The notes under the pieces are model-generated. The model was not told the DNA's origin and made no database searches. It was given only the letters and a program-made list of their open reading frames with translations. A program made the position numbers and the translations under genes. Positions 51,586-59,806 of a stretch of DNA of 64,000 nucleotides are shown here, in pieces; the stretch's first letter is position 1, and the number at the start of each line of letters is the position of its first letter. The stretch comes from Azophilus sp965220835 (lineage in GTDB: Bacteria > Pseudomonadota > Gammaproteobacteria > Pseudomonadales > Azotimanducaceae), in contig OZ244842.1 in assembly GCA_965220835.1 (NCBI GenBank), positions 3,038,001-3,102,000 of the forward strand, given 5' to 3'.

Positions 51586-51664
51586 CGAACGTTCGGTTCG
51601 TTGGAGTTTCGCTAAAGCGAAAGCGAACCTTCGGTTCGTTGGAGTTTTGCTAAAGCAAAACTCC
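51586..51664. repeat. Double composite palindromic repeat
   Basis: CGAACGTTCG (51586-51595) is followed by GGAGTTTCGC-TAAA-GCGAAA (51603-51622) and CGAACC-TTC-GGTTCG (51624-51638). GGAGTTTTGC-TAAA-GCAAAACTCC (51641-51664, perfect 10-bp arms) comes last. Two units of the dispersed family stand in tandem, just after the amtB stop. Confidence 0.8.
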
Positions 51665-51686
51665 GTGCCTGTTGCTACATTATCCT

Positions 51687-52931
51687 TTAGGCCTTCACGA
51701 ACTCTGGGTAGGCTTCGATGCCGGTTTCGGCTAGGTCGGCGCCGGTGTACTCCTCATCCTCGGAGATGCGGATGCCCATTGCCTTCTTGAGCACGAACCA
51801 GACAATGAAGCTGGTGATGAAGGTCCAGGCGAAGATCGCCACGATGCCGATCAGCTGGGCGCCCAGGCTGGCCTCCGGGTCCGTCAAGCAGGCTGCGAGC
51901 AGGCCCCAGATGCCGGCCGAGCCGTGCACCGATATGGCGCCCACCGGGTCATCGATCTTGAGCTTGTCGAACAGCGTGATGGAGAACACCACCAGCAGGC
52001 CGCCCACTGCGCCGACGAACGCAGACAACTCAATGGTGCCTGCCAGCGGTGACGCGGTGATCGAGACCAGGCCGGCCAATGCGCCGTTCAACGCCATGGT
52101 GAGGTCAGCCTTGCCGAACATCACCCGGGCCAGAATGAGCGCCGCCAACAAGCCGGCGCAGGCCGCTATGTTGGTGTTGACAAACACCTGGGCCACCGCA
52201 TTGGCCTCATCGACGTTGCTGACCTTCAGCTCAGAGCCGCCATTGAAGCCAAACCAGCCGAACCAGAGGATGAACATGCCCAGCGTGGCCAACGGCATGT
52301 TGGCGCCAGGCAGGGCGTTAACCTTGCCGTCCGGGCCGTACTTGCCATTGCGGGGCCCGAGCAGCAACACGCCGGCCAAGGCCGCGGTGGCGCCGCACAT
52401 GTGAACCACGCCGGAACCGGCAAAGTCCACAAAGCCGAGCGCGTCCAAAGCCCCGCCGCCCCACTTCCAGAAGCCCTGCACGGGGTAGATGAAGCCAGTC
52501 ATCACTACCGCAAAGGCCAGGAACGCCCAGAGCTTCATGCGTTCCGCCACGGCACCGGAGACGATGGACATCGCCGTTGCCACGAACACCACTTGGAAGA
52601 AGTAGTCCGAACGGACGGAATAGTAGGTGTCGCCACCCGAGGCCAGCACCGCCTCCGCGGTGTTCTCCTCGCCGATGCCCAAGCCCAACAAGGGCAGCCA
52701 GGCGCCCTCGCCGCCGCCAGGGTACATGATGTAGTAGCCGCAAATCATGTACATGATGCAGGCAATCGCGAACAGCGCGACGTTCTTGGTGAGTATTTCC
52801 GAGGTGTTCTTGGCGCGAACCATGCCCGCTTCAAGCATGGCAAAGCCCGGCGCCATGAACATCACCAACACCCCCATTACCAAAAAGTAGAAGGTGTCGA
52901 GTGCGTAGTTGGTTTGAATCAGATCTTCCAC
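51687..52931 (-). CDS. amtB: Ammonium transporter
   Basis: A 414-residue Amt/MEP/Rh channel with 11 transmembrane helices. TFYFLVMGVLVMFMAPGFAMLEAGMVRAKN starts the protein. DFAGSGVVHMCGATAALAGV carries the first pore His, and VHGSAGIWGLLAACL the second. The C-terminal tail GIRISEDEEYTGADLAETGIEAY is the P-II-binding region. It is transcribed after glnK (36 bases between), and channel activity is gated by that protein. The N-terminus has no long signal sequence, similar to Pseudomonas-type Amt proteins. Confidence 0.96.
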   Translation of the reverse strand: MEDLIQTNYALDTFYFLVMGVLVMFMAPGFAMLEAGMVRAKNTSEILTKNVALFAIACIMYMICGYYIMYPGGGEGAWLPLLGLGIGEENTAEAVLASGGDTYYSVRSDYFFQVVFVATAMSIVSGAVAERMKLWAFLAFAVVMTGFIYPVQGFWKWGGGALDALGFVDFAGSGVVHMCGATAALAGVLLLGPRNGKYGPDGKVNALPGANMPLATLGMFILWFGWFGFNGGSELKVSNVDEANAVAQVFVNTNIAACAGLLAALILARVMFGKADLTMALNGALAGLVSITASPLAGTIELSAFVGAVGGLLVVFSITLFDKLKIDDPVGAISVHGSAGIWGLLAACLTDPEASLGAQLIGIVAIFAWTFITSFIVWFVLKKAMGIRISEDEEYTGADLAETGIEAYPEFVKA

Positions 52932-52967
52932 AATCTTGTTTCCTTTTTTCTCTGAATGGGCTCGGCG

Positions 52968-53306
52968 CTAGACCGCGTCGGACCCGGTTTCCCCGGTGCG
53001 GATGCGCACCACGTCGTCCAAAGAGGTGACGAAAATCTTTCCGTCGCCCACTTTGCCGGTGTTTGCGGAGCTGGTGATGGCCTCCAACACCTGGTCGAGC
53101 AGGCCGTCGTCAGCAGCGACTTCGACCTTGACCTTGGGCAGGAAGTCCACGACGTACTCCGCGCCGCGATAGAGCTCGGTGTGGCCCTTCTGGCGCCCGA
53201 AGCCCTTGACTTCGGTCACCGTCATGCCTTGGACACCAATGCCGGAAAGCGCTTCGCGCACGTCGTCGAGCTTGAAGGGCTTGATGATGGCTGTGATGAG
53301 TTTCAT
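52968..53306 (-). CDS. glnK: P-II nitrogen regulatory protein GlnK
   Basis: A 112-residue trimeric P-II protein. MKLITAIIKPFKLDDVREAL begins the fold. The T-loop ends with the uridylylated Tyr in YRGAEYVVDFLPKVK, and GKVGDGKIFVTSLDDVVRIRTGE is the C-terminal signature binding ATP/ADP and 2-oxoglutarate. It senses nitrogen status and blocks AmtB. It stands between torF and amtB, an order shared by many proteobacteria, which favours the name GlnK over GlnB. Confidence 0.95.
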   Translation of the reverse strand: MKLITAIIKPFKLDDVREALSGIGVQGMTVTEVKGFGRQKGHTELYRGAEYVVDFLPKVKVEVAADDGLLDQVLEAITSSANTGKVGDGKIFVTSLDDVVRIRTGETGSDAV

Positions 53307-53485
53307 AGTTTTTCTCCTGATGGATGTGGAAGATCCTTAAGCGCCGCCGCTAGGTTACTTGATCCCGAACAAAGAGCGCCAAGCAAGGCGGCTCTTGCGC
53401 CGGGGACCAATTCTGCGTTGGCCTTAGGCATAGCCTAGTTAGCCCAAAGGTCAGCTACTGGCAGCGCAAAAGGATTTTCGCTCAA

Positions 53486-54223
53486 TTACAGGCTTTTCGA
53501 TACCGAAACCACGACCGTGGTGTCGCAACCCGCGAATCCACTGAAGCACTCGCTCTTGCTCAGGTTGGTGCCAACGAGCGCAATGCCGAAGTCCAAGCCC
53601 ATGCCGGAGGTGCCGAGGCCCACGGAGTAGTCGATGTAGCTGCTCTCTGGATCCCCGATGTCGCCGGTCTCTGGATCCCCGATGTCGCCGATGCCAAAGG
53701 CCAAGCCTCCGGCATCGCCGTCGAAGATGTTCCAGCCCAGGTGGAGGTCGAGGGAAATGTTCTCCACAAGGCTCAGAGAGTAGTCGCCGTACAGGTACCA
53801 GAAATCACCGGTGCTGGCGAAGTAGTCCGGGGAGAACGCGGCGCCGACGGTGAGGTCCTGAACGCTGACGCTGCCGTAAACCTCAACATAATCAAGGTCC
53901 GGGGATTCGTCGTCTTCCGGGTAGCCGTAGTAGAGCACGCCGATGTCGTAGGAGACGCTGTCAGAGAAGGCGCTAGCGAAGCCGGCGTAGTAGTCCGTCT
54001 CTATGGTGCCGGCCGACCACGCCCCCACGTTGGAGGCCCAGGTGCCGAAGTACATGCCATTCTCCAGCTCAATGTCGAAACCGCCCTGAATGGCTTGGGA
54101 GCGGTCCCCTTGGGAAATGCCGCGGAAGCGGTAGTCTGTTGCGTAGGTCACGTTGCCGGAAAACTCCGCAGCCGAGGCGGCACCAGCAGCAAAGGCCAGC
54201 AAAGTCACGAGTAATCTCTTCAT
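53486..54223 (-). CDS. TorF-family putative porin
   Basis: A 245-residue outer-membrane beta-barrel. The signal peptide MKRLLVTLLAFAAGAASA precedes AEFSGNVTYATDYRFRGISQGDRSQAIQGGFD, the family hallmark, and the chain ends with an aromatic-free strand VVVSVSKSL. TorF-type proteins are commonly encoded before glnK-amtB. Here torF is 179 bases upstream of glnK on the same strand. A role as nitrogen-source porin is inference. A 24-bp tandem duplication gives GDIGDPET repeated in a periplasmic or surface loop near residue 185. Confidence 0.88.
   Translation of the reverse strand: MKRLLVTLLAFAAGAASAAEFSGNVTYATDYRFRGISQGDRSQAIQGGFDIELENGMYFGTWASNVGAWSAGTIETDYYAGFASAFSDSVSYDIGVLYYGYPEDDESPDLDYVEVYGSVSVQDLTVGAAFSPDYFASTGDFWYLYGDYSLSLVENISLDLHLGWNIFDGDAGGLAFGIGDIGDPETGDIGDPESSYIDYSVGLGTSGMGLDFGIALVGTNLSKSECFSGFAGCDTTVVVSVSKSL
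53645..53689. repeat. 24-bp tandem duplication in the TorF porin gene
   Basis: CTCTGGATCCCCGATGTCGC begins at both 53645 and 53669. On the coding strand it duplicates the octapeptide TGDIGDPE, likely in an exposed loop. Confidence 0.75.
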
Positions 54224-54298
54224 GGATAAACCCCTAGTTGTAGTTTGAAGATGAGCCGCTTGTGCGGCCCCACGTCCATTGGGACGCCAAACCCTTCA

Positions 54299-54314
54299 AT
54301 CAGGATTCGTGCCA
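54299..54314 (-). promoter_or_regulatory. Sigma-54-like promoter for torF-glnK-amtB
   Basis: On the minus strand TGGCACGAATCCTGAT matches the sigma-54 consensus TGGCACG-N4-TTGCW except for C at the first T and A for C at -12. It lies 76 bases before the torF start. The -24 half is perfect. Confidence 0.5.
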
Positions 54315-54390
54315 ATTGCCAAATTTCCGCCCAACCCACCCGCGGAACGACTGCGCTGGATGGGGGCGGAAGGCGCTCCATAACAGGCCA

Positions 54391-54432
54391 GCGCACCTGC
54401 GGTGCGTTGGAGTTTTGCCTGGGGCGAACCTC
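54391..54432. repeat. Degenerate palindromic repeat
   Basis: GCGCACC-TGC-GGTGCG (54391-54406) is followed by GGAGTTTTGC-CTGG-GGCGAACCTCC, a mutated member of the dispersed family, between the NtrC sites and torF. Confidence 0.55.
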
Positions 54433-54498
54433 CTGCGCGATTCGCCAAGGCTTCGGGCACTTCGCTCCAACCTGCACACCCACGATTATCCCGCCCTA

Positions 54499-54538
54499 TG
54501 CACAACACTGGTGCATTTTGATGCACCAAAATAGAGCT
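54499..54538. promoter_or_regulatory. Twin NtrC-type binding sites
   Basis: TGCACAACACTGGTGCA (54499-54515) fits the NtrC consensus TGCAC-N7-GTGCA exactly. A second, half-degenerate site TGCACCAAAATAGAGCT follows at 54522-54538, 23 bases away centre to centre. They sit roughly 215-250 bases upstream of the sigma-54-like promoter, a normal enhancer distance. Confidence 0.6.
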
Positions 54539-54662
54539 TTGAGTTGCGACATCTCGCACATCCCGGTGCGAGATTGGCCGTAGAGAACGCCGAAGCCGCT
54601 GCCTAGCATGGTTATACGTTTAACCACCCCGCCATTGGGACAACCGCGCAAGGCCAACCACC

Positions 54663-56195
54663 ATGAACGCCGCATCGAAGGAGGCGCCGTCAAACGCGGC
54701 GGTGCGCACAAGGGCGCAATTGGGCATGGACGCACCCCAAGTCACGGTGGAGGCCCATGTCGGCGGCGGATTGCCGCGCTTCAACTTGGTGGGGCTGCCG
54801 GAAACCACGGTGCGAGAAGCCCGCGACCGGGTGCGCAGCGCCATCGAGAACAACCAGTTGCGCTTTCCCCAAGGCCGGGTGGTGGTCAACCTGGCGCCGG
54901 CGGACCTTGCCAAGCAGGGCGGACGCTTCGACCTTGCCATCGCCATCAGCCTGTTGGCGGCCACCAACCAAGTGCCGGCCGCCCATCTGCACCGCTTCGA
55001 GTTTCTGGCCGAGTTGGGCCTTTACGGCACCCTGCGGCACACGCGAGGCGTGCTGCCCGCCGCATTGGCCATCAACAACCCAGACGCCATTTTGGTGGTG
55101 CCGGAAGCCAACCGGGCGGAAGCGGCGCTGGTCCGCTCACGCACGGTGGTGCCCTGCGCCCACCTGACTGACGTGCTGGAGTTGCTGGCCGACCCCAGCA
55201 AAACACCGCCTGCCCAAACTTCGCCAAGGCCGCAGCCCAAGGCGGCCATGGACTTGCTGAGCTTGGTGAAGGGCCAGCGCACCGCCAAGCGGGCCTTGCA
55301 GGTGGCCGCCGCCGGAGGCCACCACTTCCTGATGGTTGGCCCGCCGGGCGCCGGCAAGACCATGCTTGCCCGCAGCCTACTCAATCTGCTGCCGGAGCTC
55401 ACGGAAACCCAAGCCTTGGAGGTGGCTGCCATCTATTCCAGCGCTGGCCTCATGCGCGACGCCTACGAAGCCACCCCTTGGCGGGACCCGCACCACTCGG
55501 CCACTGCGCCGGCCATCATCGGCGGCGGCCGCCATGTCTCCCCCGGCGAGGCGTCCTTGGCCCATCATGGCGTGCTCTTCCTGGATGAGATGCCGCACTT
55601 CCAGCCCCGGGTGCTGAACCTGCTGCGGGAGCCGCTGGAATCCCAACAGGCCACCCTTGCGCGCGCCAACTACCGGGTGACCTACCCCGCGAACTTCCAA
55701 TTGATTGCGGCCATGAACCCTTGCCCGGCCGGCCGGGTGTGCACCCAAGGCGCTTGCCGCTGCCAGCCGAGGCAGGTGCAGGCGTACCAAGCGCGCATCG
55801 CCGGCCCCTTGCTGGACCGCATTGACATGCAGCTTTGGCTGCCCAACCTGCCCAAGGAAGTGCTGGCCAACCACAGCGAGCCGGCCACGGACACCGCCGC
55901 CTTGGCTGCGGCCGTGGCCAACGTGCGACAACGGCAACTGGCCCGGCAAGGAGCCCTGAACAGCCAGCTTGCCGGCCCCATCGCCGCCAAGCAGGCACCC
56001 ATCGGCAAGGCCGCCCAAGCGCTGCTCACCCAAGCCATAGACACCTACCGTCTATCCGCCCGCAGCTACCACAAGATCATCAAGGTGGCCTGGACGGTGA
56101 GCGACCTCAATCAATCTGAGGCCATCGGCGTGAAGGAAGTGGCGGAAGCGCTGAGCTACCGCGCCATAGACTGGGAGAAAATGGTAGGCAGTTGA
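54663..56195 (+). CDS. comM: YifB/ComM-family Mg-chelatase-like AAA ATPase
   Basis: A 510-residue protein. The Lon-protease-like N-terminal domain (VTVEAHVGGGLPRFNLVGLPETTVREARDRVRSA, NLAPADLAKQGGRFDLAIA) is followed by a Mg-chelatase AAA domain. Walker A is VGPPGAGKTMLA and Walker B GVLFLDEMPHF. A zinc-like Cys cluster follows in NPCPAGRVCTQGACRC, and the C-terminal helical lid ends in YHKIIKVAWTVSDL. ComM is a branch-migration helicase promoting recombination of incoming DNA. Its place beside glnK-amtB is like that in Pseudomonas. Confidence 0.93.
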   Translation: MNAASKEAPSNAAVRTRAQLGMDAPQVTVEAHVGGGLPRFNLVGLPETTVREARDRVRSAIENNQLRFPQGRVVVNLAPADLAKQGGRFDLAIAISLLAATNQVPAAHLHRFEFLAELGLYGTLRHTRGVLPAALAINNPDAILVVPEANRAEAALVRSRTVVPCAHLTDVLELLADPSKTPPAQTSPRPQPKAAMDLLSLVKGQRTAKRALQVAAAGGHHFLMVGPPGAGKTMLARSLLNLLPELTETQALEVAAIYSSAGLMRDAYEATPWRDPHHSATAPAIIGGGRHVSPGEASLAHHGVLFLDEMPHFQPRVLNLLREPLESQQATLARANYRVTYPANFQLIAAMNPCPAGRVCTQGACRCQPRQVQAYQARIAGPLLDRIDMQLWLPNLPKEVLANHSEPATDTAALAAAVANVRQRQLARQGALNSQLAGPIAAKQAPIGKAAQALLTQAIDTYRLSARSYHKIIKVAWTVSDLNQSEAIGVKEVAEALSYRAIDWEKMVGS

Positions 56196-56230
56196 AGCAC
56201 CGTTGATGGGTTCCCGCACCGGGAACAGCT

Positions 56231-56351
56231 TCCAGGCGAGGGCGGGACGCCGTCGAACTTAGGAGTTCCGCTCAAGTCAATAGGAGATTCGCGTGAGCCA
56301 ATCTACACTGCGAACCGCAGGTTCGCACCGGCTTGAGGGCATTCTGCCCTC
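56231..56351. repeat. Repeat-rich interval after comM
   Basis: It holds GAGGGCGGGACGCC (also present at 35400), GCGAACC-GCA-GGTTCGC (56310-56326) and GAGGGC-ATTCT-GCCCTC (56335-56351). No gene is seen between comM and the convergent cytochrome gene. Confidence 0.6.
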
Positions 56352-56395
56352 GCACCGAATCACCGAATTCCGTTATCCGTTAGAGGACGCTTCGC

Positions 56396-56857
56396 CTATT
56401 GGGCGCTGTCCACCATGTACTGAATCGCCTCGCGCATCTCCGCATCGGAGCAAGTGATGCAGGTGCCCTTGGGCGGCATGAGGCCCCGGCCGGTGAGCGA
56501 CACGGCGAGCATCTGCTCCATGCCTTGGTCGATGCGCGGCTGCCACTGCTCCAGGCTGCCAAACAGGGGCGCCTCCCCAACGCCGGTGTTGTGGCAAGCA
56601 AAGCAGAACTGATCGTAGATTTGCTGGCCGCTCAATCCCGCCGCGGCCCCGGCTGCTGCCACCACGGGGGCGCTGGCTGCCGCCCCGTCACCGCCTTCCA
56701 AGCCACCGCAATCCTGCCCCACCCGGCAAACGTCGCCAAAGGGCTTGAGCCGGGCCCGAATCTCGTCGTCGGGGTTGGAGGCGGCAACACCGCCATGCAA
56801 GGCGGCGCCCACAACAAAGGATGCCACTACGGCCATCAGATTACGCTTCACGATCAA
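56396..56857 (-). CDS. Cytochrome c5-like class I cytochrome
   Basis: A 153-residue exported cytochrome. A signal helix (NLMAVVASFVVGAALHGGVAA) targets it to the periplasm. The heme motif is CFACH near residue 85, the axial Met is in GRGLMPPKG, and CITCSD near the end adds the Cys pair typical of c5 cytochromes. A Cys pair in CRVGQDCGGLEGG precedes an Ala-rich linker. It transfers electrons in respiration. The gene stands alone, converging on comM. Confidence 0.9.
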   Translation of the reverse strand: MIVKRNLMAVVASFVVGAALHGGVAASNPDDEIRARLKPFGDVCRVGQDCGGLEGGDGAAASAPVVAAAGAAAGLSGQQIYDQFCFACHNTGVGEAPLFGSLEQWQPRIDQGMEQMLAVSLTGRGLMPPKGTCITCSDAEMREAIQYMVDSAQ

Positions 56858-57004
56858 TCAAACTTCCGGGGTTGAGGAGTGGCGGGATTATAGGGAACTA
56901 ACTGATGGCTGCCAAAGCTCGTTGAACCTTCGCTGGCGCGAAACTCTGCGCACTGAGAGCGGGGCAGACTCCGATTTGATTCTGAACGCGAGCCGTCGGC
57001 GCAC

Positions 57005-57328
57005 TTAGGCGAGCCCGAGAAATACGGCGATGGCCCGGTTCAACCGAACCAGATCCGGAGCGGGCAAGCGACCAATGCACTCGCCTAGGCGACTCTTGGG
57101 GACCGTGGTGATCTTGTCCACCATTAGCCGCGATGTCAGGCGCCGCCCATTGTGGCCATCGGGTTCGATGGCAAGACGGAACAGAGGCGCCTCCGTGGCA
57201 TCCGTTGTGAAGGCACAGATCGTAACGGAAGCGGTGCCGTCGAAACGGTCGTCTTGTAAGATGACAGCCGGCCTCGGCTTACCGGCATAGCCACCGCCGG
57301 ACACCGTCCAGACTTCGCCGCGTTTCAT
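57005..57328 (-). CDS. PemK/MazF-family toxin
   Basis: A 107-residue MazF-like endoribonuclease. MKRGEVWTVSGGGYAGKPRPAVILQDD is the family start with the catalytic Arg loop. ASVTICAFTTD, SRLMVDKITTVPKSRLGECIGRL and the final helix complete the fold. MazF-type toxins cut mRNA and slow growth. Its ATG overlaps the antitoxin stop by 4 bases, fixing the start and indicating coupled expression. Confidence 0.9.
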   Translation of the reverse strand: MKRGEVWTVSGGGYAGKPRPAVILQDDRFDGTASVTICAFTTDATEAPLFRLAIEPDGHNGRRLTSRLMVDKITTVPKSRLGECIGRLPAPDLVRLNRAIAVFLGLA

Positions 57329-57549
57329 TGCGCATCACTGTCCGACACGGCATCGATAAACGCTTGGTCACGTTCGGCGGCGGGGCTTGCGGCAACCGCT
57401 AAGGATTGGCGGTGGGCTTGCGCAGCAAACTGCGCCGACCGCGTATCTGGCACCCAAATCTGGATCGGCCGCAAGCCCGCAGCGCGCATTCGAGCACGGT
57501 GGCTACGCACCCGGTCCCGAGAGCTAGGTGAATGAGCTTGGTCTGCCAC
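57325..57549 (-). CDS. MazE-like antitoxin (DUF3018 type)
   Basis: A 74-residue antitoxin. SSRDRVRSHRARMRAAGLRPIQIWVPDTRSAQFAAQAHRQ is the DUF3018 pattern, a ribbon-helix-like DNA-binding module. The acidic end (DQAFIDAVSDSD) should wrap the toxin. It precedes the MazF gene with a 4-base overlap. A 14-bp palindrome 24 bases upstream is a natural site for autorepression. Confidence 0.85.
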   Translation of the reverse strand: MADQAHSPSSRDRVRSHRARMRAAGLRPIQIWVPDTRSAQFAAQAHRQSLAVAASPAAERDQAFIDAVSDSDAQ

Positions 57550-57572
57550 GCTTTCCGCTCTGCTATCGCCTT

Positions 57573-57586
57573 CGTTACATGTAACG
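57573..57586. promoter_or_regulatory. Palindromic operator before the MazEF-like pair
   Basis: CGTTACATGTAACG is a perfect 14-bp palindrome followed by another GTAAC half-site. It is just upstream of the antitoxin start on the minus strand. Confidence 0.55.
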
Positions 57587-57630
57587 TAACGCGGACCCTG
57601 TGGCTATGTCAATCGGGCTAGGCCTAGCCG

Positions 57631-57822
57631 ATGCCTTTCGCCGGTGGATGCCTTTGCGAGAGAATGCGCTACGAGATTGACCGCAAGCACCTCAATGCCA
57701 TGCACTGTCACTGCCAAATGTGCCGCAAGGCCCACGGCACGGCGTTCTCCACCCACGTGATGCTGCGCCCGGACCAACGGGTCAGGCTCAGAACAACCAA
57801 AGGACACCCAAGGACAACAATC
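57631..57822 (+). pseudogene. Truncated GFA-family gene (N-terminal fragment)
   Basis: The first 50 codons read GGCLCERMRYEIDRKHLNAM then HCHCQMCRKAHGTAFSTH. This is the N-terminal half of a glutathione-dependent formaldehyde-activating (GFA/CENP-V) zinc protein with its CxC and CHCxxC ligands. The C-terminal half, with the remaining zinc Cys, is missing. The frame runs without a stop into the next gene at ATG 57823, giving an apparent 610-residue fusion. That gene has its own signal peptide, so the fragment is most likely a remnant. Confidence 0.75.
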
Positions 57823-59463
57823 ATGCCAATGAGACGGAAAGCACCGCAACGCCAAGTGGCTCTGCTGTGCCTGCTGCTGGTCACCAACCTAGCCGCCGCA
57901 GAGGGCATCAGCGGGAACGCTGCGCGCTTGGACGCAAACGGCCAATACACCCGCCACTTCGCAGAGCTTGAGCCAGCTTGGCGAGTGACCCGCGAGGAGG
58001 CCTACGCATGGAGCAAGGTGAAGTCCGACAACCTGCCCACCTTGTCGGGAAGCCCGGAATGGCGCAACTACATGGCGTTCCTGGAGGGCAAGTTCGCCGA
58101 GTACGGCGCCGTGGACTTCTTGCGAAACAAGTGGGCGTACGAGCGCTGGGACACGTCGGATGAGCCTACCGATTGGTCACTGACCGCGGATGGCAAGCCC
58201 GTTCGCGTGGCCAGCTACGGCGCCTATTCCGGTTCGACCGGCCCAGAGGGCGTTACCGCGGAGCTGGTGTTCTGGGACCACAACGACCTCCCGGAGTCGG
58301 TTGCCGGCAAAATCGTCGTGATACAGCCGATGCCCCATCCCGAGCCGCCGTACTCTGAGGACTACATCGTCAACTTCACGTTCAACGACTACGAGTACGC
58401 AACCGATCCTTGGACGCTGAAGGCGCCCTTCACCTACGTCGACCCGTCGTTCAGCTTCACTTTCGACATTTGGTACCAAATCGTCCAAGGGATTTACGAG
58501 GAACCTGCCAAGCGCGGCGCGGCCGGCGTCATTGTGGTGTACGACATGGCGTTCGACTTGGTGAAAGGCATGTACACGTTCCCCACGCCGGAACACTACG
58601 ATTCGCCCACCTTGGTTCTCTCGCGGGAGGACGGCGCCAAGGTCATCGCGGCTGCCAAGGCCGGCAAGACGGCGAACCTTCGCCTTGAATCCACTACTGA
58701 GACCACCGAGACCTATCAATTGATCGCCTACTTGCCCGGCAAGGATTACGGCACGGCAGCCGATGAGCAGATCGTGCTAGTCAACCACACGGACGGCATG
58801 TCCATCACCCAAGACAACGGCGCGCTGGGCTTGCTGGGCATCGTCAAGTACTTCTCCCACATCCCGCAGGCGCACCGGCCAAGAACGTTGGCGATTTACC
58901 TGGATTGCCGGCACATCATGCCCGGCGGGGAGCGGCCCTACACGCAATACACTTGGCTGAACCGCTACCCGGAAGCGCGGGAGAAGATTGTGGGCGTCAT
59001 TCAGATGGAGCACCTCGGTGAGCTGGAACACCGTGAAGTTGACGGGCGGGTTGAACCCACCGGGCTGGCGGAGCACTCCTACCTGTGGGTGCGCAACAAC
59101 CAGCAGTTGATCGACAAGGCGATTGCCGCCATCAAGAAGTACGGCTGGACCCGCGGCATGGTCTCCGCACCGGAGCGCCTAGGCATCCGCGGTGGCTTGC
59201 AGCAACTGTGGTGGGGCGTGGGCGAAATCGCGTTGCGGGATGTCTCCTACTACGGCGAGCAGGGCTGGGAGGAGGACTGCGAAGTCTGGCACTGCCTAGA
59301 CGTGCCAGCTTTCGGTTTCGGCAGCTTCCTCGGCTACTACTACACGATCCACTCGGACATCAGCCGCTGGGACGTGGACCAGCACTTGGCGCAAACCGCC
59401 ACCATGACCGAACTGACCGGCTACTTGATGACTGCAGACCTTGATGATCTTCAGGCGGAGTGA
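57823..59463 (+). CDS. Secreted PA-domain/M28-like hydrolase, function unknown
   Basis: A 546-residue exported protein. It has a signal peptide (RRKAPQRQVALLCLLLVTNLAAA) and a protease-associated-like insert (KRGAAGVIVVYDMAFDLVKGMYT, PTLVLSREDGAKVIAAAKAG). A domain resembling M28 aminopeptidases follows. NHTDGMSITQDNGALGLLGIVKYF matches the HxD and DN(G) zinc-ligand positions, followed by QMEHLGELEHRE. The remaining M28 ligands are not obvious, so activity is uncertain. The start is ATG 57823, where the signal peptide begins, not the upstream GFA frame. It stands alone before the disrupted antitoxin gene. Confidence 0.7.
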   Translation: MPMRRKAPQRQVALLCLLLVTNLAAAEGISGNAARLDANGQYTRHFAELEPAWRVTREEAYAWSKVKSDNLPTLSGSPEWRNYMAFLEGKFAEYGAVDFLRNKWAYERWDTSDEPTDWSLTADGKPVRVASYGAYSGSTGPEGVTAELVFWDHNDLPESVAGKIVVIQPMPHPEPPYSEDYIVNFTFNDYEYATDPWTLKAPFTYVDPSFSFTFDIWYQIVQGIYEEPAKRGAAGVIVVYDMAFDLVKGMYTFPTPEHYDSPTLVLSREDGAKVIAAAKAGKTANLRLESTTETTETYQLIAYLPGKDYGTAADEQIVLVNHTDGMSITQDNGALGLLGIVKYFSHIPQAHRPRTLAIYLDCRHIMPGGERPYTQYTWLNRYPEAREKIVGVIQMEHLGELEHREVDGRVEPTGLAEHSYLWVRNNQQLIDKAIAAIKKYGWTRGMVSAPERLGIRGGLQQLWWGVGEIALRDVSYYGEQGWEEDCEVWHCLDVPAFGFGSFLGYYYTIHSDISRWDVDQHLAQTATMTELTGYLMTADLDDLQAE

Positions 59464-59806
59464 GGGGTTGTTGGACTGGGGTGCATTTCGCGCTGACGCG
59501 ATCGTCCGTGAGACCGCGGGGGTTTAAGTTCATCGGCGTCTCGTAATCCGGCGCCGTGTAGCAGGCGGATTCTCTCGCTACTGCTTCCCGTTGCCGTCTT
59601 GTGGGTGCCGCCGGAGCATCTGGTGCCCGTCAGCCGTCCGTCGGCACGAACCCGACAGTCAGCCAGGTACCAGTTGCTTCCGCGTAGCGGCGCAGGGTTG
59701 CTACGGAGGGTGACACTCGGCCGCCTTCCAGACGTGCGACCGCCGACTGCGTGGTGCCGATCCTCTGGGCAAGCTGCGCCTGCGTTAGCTTCGCCGCAGT
59801 GCGGGC

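Noticed and set aside
57631..59463. 610-residue GFA-hydrolase fusion enzyme
   Set aside because: The GFA part is only half a domain and an export signal starts at codon 65.
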